In this document: positions 5,921 to 6,107 of the stretch, piece after piece
Layout of the letters: each line of letters starts with the position of its first letter
Numbering within the stretch: the stretch's first letter is position 1
DNA from: Eutrophocola sp964601805
Lineage (GTDB): Bacteria; Pseudomonadota; Gammaproteobacteria; Pseudomonadales; Pseudohongiellaceae
Direction of reading: 5' to 3'
NCBI GenBank assembly: GCA_964601805.1
Contig: CAZROW010000109.1
Span: 1 to 6,107, forward strand
Length of the DNA: 6,107 bases
The notes under the pieces: model-generated
The model's input: only the letters and a program-made list of their open reading frames with translations
Databases searched by the model: none
What the model was told of the DNA's origin: nothing
Translations under genes and position numbers: made by a program

Positions 5921-6005
<85 letters not shown>

Positions 6006-6075
6006 AATACCTTCTAAAAAACACCTACAAGTAAAAGAAAGCACCGGAGAAATACCGTTGAGAGTTTACACGCAG

Positions 6076-6101
6076 GTAGCATGGCGAACGCAGTTCGCCT
6101 G
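6076..6101 (+). repeat. REP-like hairpin with GTAG head at the window edge
   Basis: GTAG (6076-6079) is followed by GGCGAAC (6083-6089), loop GCA and GTTCGCC (6093-6099), a perfect 7-bp stem. With T6082 bulged, CA (6080-6081) can also pair with TG (6100-6101). Head, loop and bulge resemble REP architecture, but the stem sequence is not that of the 4402-4485 copies. The remaining 6006-6075 shows nothing I can support. Confidence 0.45.
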
Positions 6102-6107
6102 AATCAC

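Overview
The window looks like ordinary chromosomal DNA of a moderately GC-rich gammaproteobacterium, from a draft or metagenome assembly: two runs of exactly 100 Ns (1978-2077 and 4487-4586) are gap placeholders. The gammaproteobacterial assignment rests on a close E. coli-type OxyR, a tRNA-Leu with an encoded CCA end, sigma70-like promoters, and a pair of REP-type palindromes with GTAG heads. A DUF6152 exported protein and a sorbosone-dehydrogenase-like PQQ enzyme fit marine or soil heterotrophic lineages, but I cannot name the genus.

Layout. 1-911 (minus) is the N-terminal five sixths of a zinc-dependent aryl/benzyl-alcohol-type dehydrogenase, cut by the window edge. A 104-bp divergent intergenic region follows, then 1016-2176 (plus), an exported 5'-nucleotidase-type metallophosphatase interrupted by the first N gap. 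It converges on 2184-3284 (minus), an exported DUF6152-family protein; both stop codons lie in one 10-bp palindrome. Upstream of that on the same strand is oxyR (3359-4261, minus). Its 5' side (4262-4588) carries an AT-rich promoter/operator region, a two-REP inverted element (4402-4485) and the second gap. Then comes 4589-5776 (minus), an exported PQQ-dependent sugar/sorbosone dehydrogenase. A divergent promoter region leads to tRNA-Leu(UAG) at 5921-6005, and the last 100 bases hold a REP-like hairpin at the edge.

How the genes relate. Three of the five proteins carry Sec-type signal peptides and would act in the periplasm: nucleotide salvage or phosphate release, PQQ-linked sugar oxidation, and an unknown role for DUF6152. 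The alcohol dehydrogenase is cytoplasmic. OxyR would respond to peroxide, but no classical OxyR target (catalase, ahpC) is visible here. The genes do not form an obvious pathway or operon. The most unusual structure is the nested REP pair at 4402-4485; I see no defence system, prophage, CRISPR array or novel multi-gene cassette.
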